From assembly GCA_963576725.1 (NCBI GenBank), contig OY755252.1, forward strand, positions 29,157,078 through 29,221,077: a stretch of DNA of 64,000 nt, in the 5' to 3' direction. A program made the position numbers and the translations under genes. How positions within the stretch are numbered: the stretch's first letter is position 1; every line of letters starts with the position of its first letter. This document shows positions 59,101-64,000 of this stretch, one piece after another. The notes beneath the pieces were generated by a model, which was not told the origin of the DNA, ran no database searches, and worked only from the letters and a program-made list of their open reading frames with translations. The stretch is from Azorinus chamasolen. Taxonomy: Eukaryota; Mollusca; Bivalvia; Cardiida; Solecurtidae.

Positions 59101-61019
59101 TACAAGTAACATACACCACTCTCACCTGCCTCTTGCATCATCATAAGTATGGCATGCACCTCGTGGTAGGTGTTGTGTTCACCAACGATTTGATGCACTT
59201 GGTAGCTACACTTATGTATTGACATGTTAATGAGCACAATACAGGTGCCCCTCTACCACTTTCCCATATGAATTAAGTTAAAATACCTCTGATAGAACTG
59301 AAATCTATAAGTATGCACTCTGTGTCGTCTGTACAAGTACCCAAATATATTTCTAATTTCTCTTCCCTTCAAACTTATGTACGTTTAAGACAACTTAATC
59401 TTCAATCGGCATCATCTTTTCACATACCATCTCTTTCGATTAATAAATGTTTGTTTTTTTTTGCAATGGACCAAGAGTTGTACTCTCACCTTTAACATCT
59501 GCTATCTAAAATGTGTATTATATTTGTAAACGGTCCGTATACAAGCAACAAAGAGTGTATTCGATTATCCAAAAGTGCTTTGCTAAGAGGTGCATATGTT
59601 GTAGTTCCTGTAATTCCACTATAAAATTAACAGTTTATGGCAGAACATTTAATGTCAAGCTAAACTCTGAAGTTGATTGTACTACTACTACTAAATCTAT
59701 TAATGTTTTAACTTGAAACGCGTCTAGTTCCGGTACGCAGTACGTAGGCCAAGCAGGACGTGCTTTGAAGACTCGATTTCCTGAGCACGCATATCAGTGT
59801 CGAATTCGTAAACTAAAACATTTTTTATACCAACACTTTCGGAAATCTGGCCATTCTGTTAAAATATTTTAGTACAAATGGTAGAGCATTTAACATATGA
59901 TAAGGATGCTACAAGTAGCTTTAAACCAAAAGCTAGATTTATACCTGAACCAAAATTGATAAAAAAAATGCAAACACATTTTCCTGTAGGATTGAATAAT
60001 ATTTACCAGACTGGAAATATTTCAAAATATCCTGATATAGATATATTTTCATTTTTTTCTATAAGAAAACGCAAATCTCGATCACATGGCATTCGTAAAA
60101 ATGGTAATATTAAACGAAATTCTCGTTTAAAAATGACTATTCTTGATCTACATACTTTACGTCTAACTTCTGGTAAACATGCCATGCTTTCTAGCCTTTA
60201 CTCCTTACTTATCTATATTTTCATTAAAAGAAATTGACAAGCAAGCCGATACAATATTTTTTAGATCATATCATATCATAGGAACGGCTAGTTTAATACA
60301 AAGCTTTACTCTATATGTTCTCAGACCGCATATTGACAAATTATCTGAACACCAACGATTCTTCTTGAAAATTTCGTTTATTAATAAAGGTATTGATTTT
60401 ATTGACCTCCAAAGTATTTTTGAGACTAAAATGTAATTGTCACTATTCCTAATATTCTAAAACATACAGAACCACCTATCCTCTACAAATATAACACACT
60501 CATCAGAAATACAAATTTTAACTATAATAAAATGGTGGGCGACCTTAATTTTAATGATAATATTCCTGTTAATTGAGATTGCGCCACCTAAAACTTTTTG
60601 CTATTCTCCGGCTAGTCATGTGATTACTGGTAATTTTGAGATAATTAAAGATAAACGTCTACGATCTCTTTTGAATAAAGGTCCCATATATATAATACTA
60701 TCCTTGATTTATTTTAACTCTTGTCGAGTTCAGATTGCGGAGGCTTTATAAAAGTTTAGTATGAAATGGTATCGAAGAGAACATGTTGAGCCTAATGCTC
60801 ATTCGAATTGGAAAAAAATAATTTTTGATATAATTGACGAACGCATTTCTTTTTATAGCTCTAATAAACACCTTCGTCCACCTAAACCAAGACATCTTAA
60901 AAAGAGTTTACAGGATTTCCATTCAAAATACGTTTTTGTTCCTGCTGATAAGTCATCGAATAATATGATTATTATTTGACGATTACATTATATCGATTCT
61001 TGAAGCAGGACATTACCAA

Positions 61020-61272
61020 TATTCTGAAAATAGGTAATCCTTCCAAAGCAAAAGTAGAAATGCAAATAGAGAAAATTGCAGACTAGGTTTTATTGAGTCT
61101 GTTCATGAGTAGTAATTAAAAGTGAAACACTACTCACGCCCCTAGTACCGGTTTAAGCAGTATTCAATTTTCAAAACTAATGACATGAAAACTAATGATC
61201 CCGAAAGACCAGAAAATATAACAACACTGAGAATGAAGTACGGGGCGACTTTTTACGGCCGCCACAAGTCAT
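61020..61272 (-). repeat. 'ttcagaat' family monomer inserted in the PLE
   Basis: Minus strand: ggcggccgtaaaaagtcgcc ... gtgttgttatattttctggt ... cttaaaccggtac ... gcaattttctctatttgcat ... attttcagaat. It splits the PLE between ITN-like codons and TDEKT. The uninterrupted order is seen in the copy at 7310-7380. Confidence 0.8.
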
Positions 61273-61601
61273 ACATTTCAGTTACTGACGAAAAGACCAT
61301 CGTTTCAGACCGTGTCAAAAAGTGTGATCAACTTGGACCCGATATTAAAATTACACAACATAAACTTCCTGCAATGTATTGGTTACCTGAATTACATAAA
61401 AAAACATATAAAACGCGTTTCATTGCAAATTCTAGTTCATGTACAACTACTAAATTGTCTAAACGTTTGACTTCTTGTTTAACGAGGGTAAAATAACATG
61501 TAAATTTCTACTGTGATAAGACTTATGAAATTTTTCGAATAAATATCTTCTGGTTTATTAAGAACTCTTCAGATGTCTTTAACAAACTTAAGAACAAAAT
61601 G

Positions 61602-62173
61602 TACCTTGCACCCTATTACAACTCCGTTAAAATACGGATTATCCCTTGTGTTCTCCCTCATTGCCATGGCGGGTAGAATAGTGTTTGACCTGGGGGTGCA
61701 TATTGCGCGTATATTACAGTAGGTTAATTGTATTACTTAGTTTATATGCATGAACTTCAAATTGATCTGTTCTGTTACCCAATTTTCCAGCAATATTTTA
61801 TGTGTAGTGTTGTGTCCCAAAACATGTACAAAATTATGTTGGGTCTGGGGCAAAACTGTGTGACGTGCTGGCACTGTGCATAGAATGTTACATTCATTTT
61901 TTTATGACGTGAGTGCGTTGACATAATATAATAGAGCATAATATGACACAGACAGATACACTTACGGGCAGGAATGAAATTGGTTTACCAATGTCCTAAA
62001 TAAATTCTTTATTATTTTTATTGTTCTTATCTATATATAAGTAATAAATATATTTTTTTTAAATTTTCTAAAATTACACATTAAATATACCCTGTTTTGT
62101 ATATAAAATGTATCTATGTGAAACGCTTTTGAACGCACATATCCTGTGTGAAAAGAGCGCTATATAAATGTGG

Positions 62174-62208
<35 letters not shown>

Positions 62209-62214
62209 CAACAA
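61602..62214 (+). mobile_element. LINE/SINE insertion with gcgctatataaatg-type 3' end
   Basis: Breaks the PLE between KLKNK (61600) and STVSMYHF (62217). The 3' end has gagcgctatataaatgtggt followed by (ataa)n and (aac)n, as in CR1/L2-type tails. The 5' 500 bp is AT-rich and unrecognised. Confidence 0.7.
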
Positions 62215-62699
62215 TAATATCCACTGTAAGCATGTACCATTTTTCTACTTTGTACACAACTCTTCCTCATATTTTAATAAAAGATAAACTTTTGCTTTTG
62301 TACATTTGCTGTTTTGCTGTGTTATAATGAACCTTTGTACATTTGCTGTTTCCTTGTGTTGCTGTTCCAGAAACGGAAGGAGAACATCTGGTATCTGTAC
62401 TCTTTCGTTTTTGTACACTGTTTGTCTTTTAGGGTGAGGATGGAATAACTGTGAGGTTGGACGCCCCCAGAAACCGGTTTAACTCACCAGTGATATTTGT
62501 CACTGACCGTTCCAAGGCGGTCCCTCCATCTTTCCCGTATTGTATGTTAGGTGTGTCTTTTTACGTCTCTTGATGTTTTTTATAGTTGTGTACATTTGCT
62601 ATTTCCTTGTGTTGTTGTTCGGTAGGCTATTTGTTCTTTATGTGGTGTTTCCGTCATGACTTATTTTTGTACTTTCATAATTACACCTGTTGGTTTGTT

Positions 62700-62938
62700 G
62701 AAGGCACATACTGGGCTATGATATGGTATAATTTAAGCCCGTGCGTATAACGAATCCTGTTTTTATATGTTCCTTGCTTTACATGCAAATACACTCCTGT
62801 GTTAGACGTCACCTTGTTGAGGAGCAACCGGACTGGGGTTATATTTATTTACCCTATTCGCATGAAGGGGTGTCGATGGCATATATGTTAGGATGGAAGC
62901 GTCCCCTAACTTTGGTTTAAACCCTAAGTGGTAATTAT
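62700..62938 (+). mobile_element. Old PLE 3' UTR fragment cut by the next element
   Basis: ggaagcgtcccctaactttg and ggtttaaaccctaagtggta (about 62910-62930) match the approach to the hairpin in subfamily 2. It is cut at tctccccc where the next element begins. Confidence 0.5.
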
Positions 62939-64000
62939 GTCTCCCCCATTTATGGGGAGATATATTGTTTTTGCCAGAGTTGTCTGTCTGTCCGTCCGTC
63001 CGTCCGTATGTCTGTCTGTCTGTCCGTCACAAACTTGTGTAGCGCGTATCTCTGAAACCAGTTGGGCTAGAGTCACCAAACTTCACAGGAATGGTCACCA
63101 AAATGAGTTGTTGTGCACCTATGATTTTTCAATTGCCTCCCCCTGATAATTCTTGAGTTATTGCCCCTGATATGAACACTTAAATTTATACAAACTTTGT
63201 GTCGCGCATATCTCTGAAACCAGTAGGGCTATAGTCATCAAACTTTACAGGATTGTTCATAAGCATAAATTGTTGTGCTCTTGGGTTTTTTGAATTGTCT
63301 CCCCTGTTAACTTTGGAGTTACTGCCCCTGATGACTTAAAATTAGACAAACTTTACTTAGTGTCGTGCATATCTCTGAAACCACTAGGGATAGAGTCACC
63401 AAACTTCACAGGAATGTTGACCAGCATGAGTTGTTGTGCACCTGGGATGTTTGAATAGTCTCCCCTTGATAACTTTGGAGTTATTGCCCCTGATATGATT
63501 ACTTAAAATTAGAGAAACTTTGTGTCATGCATATCTTTAAAACCACTAGAGCTAGAGTCACTAAACTTCACAGGAATGTTGACCAGCATGAGCTGTTGTG
63601 CACCTGGGTTTTTTAATTGTCTCCCCCTGATAATTCTTGAGTCATTGCCCCTGATATGATAACTTAGAGAAACCTTGTGCTGCACGTATCTCTGAAAGCA
63701 GTAGGGCTAGAGTCACCAATCTTCATAGGAATGTTCACCAGCATGAGTTGTTTTGCATCTTTAATTATCTCCCCCTGATAACTTTAGAGTTACTGCCCCT
63801 TATGACTTAATTTAAAGAAACTTTACTTTGTGTCGTGTGTCTCTGAAACCATTAGTACTAGAGTCAACAAACTTCACAGGAATGTTGACCAGTATGTGTT
63901 GTTCTGTACTCAGGGTTTTTGAATTGTCTCCCCCTGATAATGTTGGAGTTATTGCCTCTGATGACTAAAAATTATACCCTGATAAGTTTGGAGTTACAGA
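62939..64000 (+). mobile_element. Pearl-like tandem-core element, runs off the window end
   Basis: The leader tctcccccatttatggggag is a palindrome, followed by (tccg)n/(tctg)n. At least six core units of about 160 bp follow, with tatctctgaaaccagt, gagtcaccaaacttcacagg, catgagttgttgtgcacctg and ctccccctgataa (about 63047, 63209, 63369, 63532, 63689, 63839). The 3' end lies outside the window. Confidence 0.85.

Larger units (their letters stand above)
52680..59720 (+). repeat. Tandem duplication, unit B (about 7.04 kb)
   Basis: The unit-A end and unit-B start join at aaacg/cttcaac. At the far end B continues uninterrupted into the PLE endonuclease sequence (gtctagttccggtacgcagt), which shows that A was cut from that continuation. 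Private to B are the 695-bp TTAA element (54638-55332) and the 395-bp repeat dimer (53339-53733); the middle of the inverted repeat at 58636-59100 is also deleted. Confidence 0.9.
59466..62675 (+). pseudogene. Most complete Naiad-type PLE: GIY-YIG endonuclease, linker, RT, 3' UTR
   Basis: In order on one strand: a cysteine cluster KRCICCSSCN (about 59580); YGRTFNVKLNSEVDC; a TGA (59714-59716); the GIY-YIG core QYVGQAGRALKTRFPEHA (about 59740) and FLYQHFRKSGHS, which complete the zinc-binding CCHH-type pattern; a linker SRSHGIRKNGNIKRNSRLK (about 60090); ETASLIQSF-like GTASLIQSFTLYVLRPHIDK (60280); INKGIDFID; SHVITGNFEIIKDKRLRSLL (60615); WYRREHVEPNAHSNWKK; and DFHSKYVFVPADKSSNN before a TGA (60977-60979). 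After a 253-bp insertion come TDEKT (about 61280) and LPAMYWLPELHKKTYKTRFI. After a 613-bp insertion a STVSMYHFSTLYTTLPH piece (62220) is followed by a scrambled 3' UTR with an intact hairpin (62488-62505) and the terminus catttttgtac. An endonuclease upstream of the RT is the reverse of canonical Penelope elements. Several frameshifts make it inactive. Confidence 0.85.

Overview
The window is animal nuclear DNA: AT-rich, without operons, and built almost entirely of mobile elements, tandem repeats and microsatellites. The repeat types point to a bivalve mollusc, probably a clam-type (heterodont) species. They include pearl-like / Helentron-associated elements (a 5' leader, a tandem core of about 150-165 bp units and a hairpin 3' end), a tRNA-derived SINE, CR1/L2-like LINE debris, and many copies of a Penelope-like element (PLE). 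In that PLE the GIY-YIG endonuclease is encoded upstream of the reverse transcriptase. This domain order is known from the Naiad clade, which is abundant in invertebrates. No complete host gene is visible. The only convincing host-type coding piece is a single exon at 32879-33331 with good splice sites. A CpG-rich promoter-like patch lies at about 14340-14490.

Layout. 0-6 kb: a degenerate 330-bp tandem repeat, a LINE endonuclease fragment, a 3 x 420-bp array and a pearl-like element. 6-14 kb: Naiad-type PLE copies in both orientations, one inserted into another with a clean 8-bp target duplication, plus several tail copies carrying GT microsatellites. 14-28 kb: the promoter-like patch, low-information DNA, several tandem-core elements and a SINE with an 8-bp target duplication. 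29.5-38 kb: a decayed Tc1-like transposase, a minisatellite, microsatellites, the host-like exon and more PLE tails. 41-44.5 kb: a full PLE tail and a 5'-truncated LINE. 45.5-59.7 kb: a tandem duplication of a unit of about 7.1 kb. 59.5-62.7 kb: the most complete Naiad-type copy, itself interrupted twice. 62.9 kb to the end: another tandem-core element that runs off the window.

The main result is a readable history. The two 7.1-kb units share inactivating lesions in the RT gene and a 13-bp-TIR TTAA MITE, so these predate the duplication. Each unit then took its own insertions: a 1,023-bp TA-flanked element only in the first, and a 695-bp TTAA-flanked element plus a 395-bp repeat dimer only in the second. 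The partner unit supplies the exact empty site for each TIR element.

The second result concerns the PLE 3' untranslated region. Its three diverged subfamilies keep a hairpin (7-bp arms) whose sequence changes while pairing is mostly kept, followed by a second hairpin and preceded by the palindrome AAACCGGTTT. This suggests a selected RNA structure. Two PLE copies also share an in-frame TGA at the same RT-domain codon, and another TGA sits near the zinc-finger cysteines of the endonuclease. That is worth testing against the reported selenocysteine use of clam Naiads.

All calls come from reading the sequence and from family knowledge. No searches were run, so family names marked as inferred need alignment.
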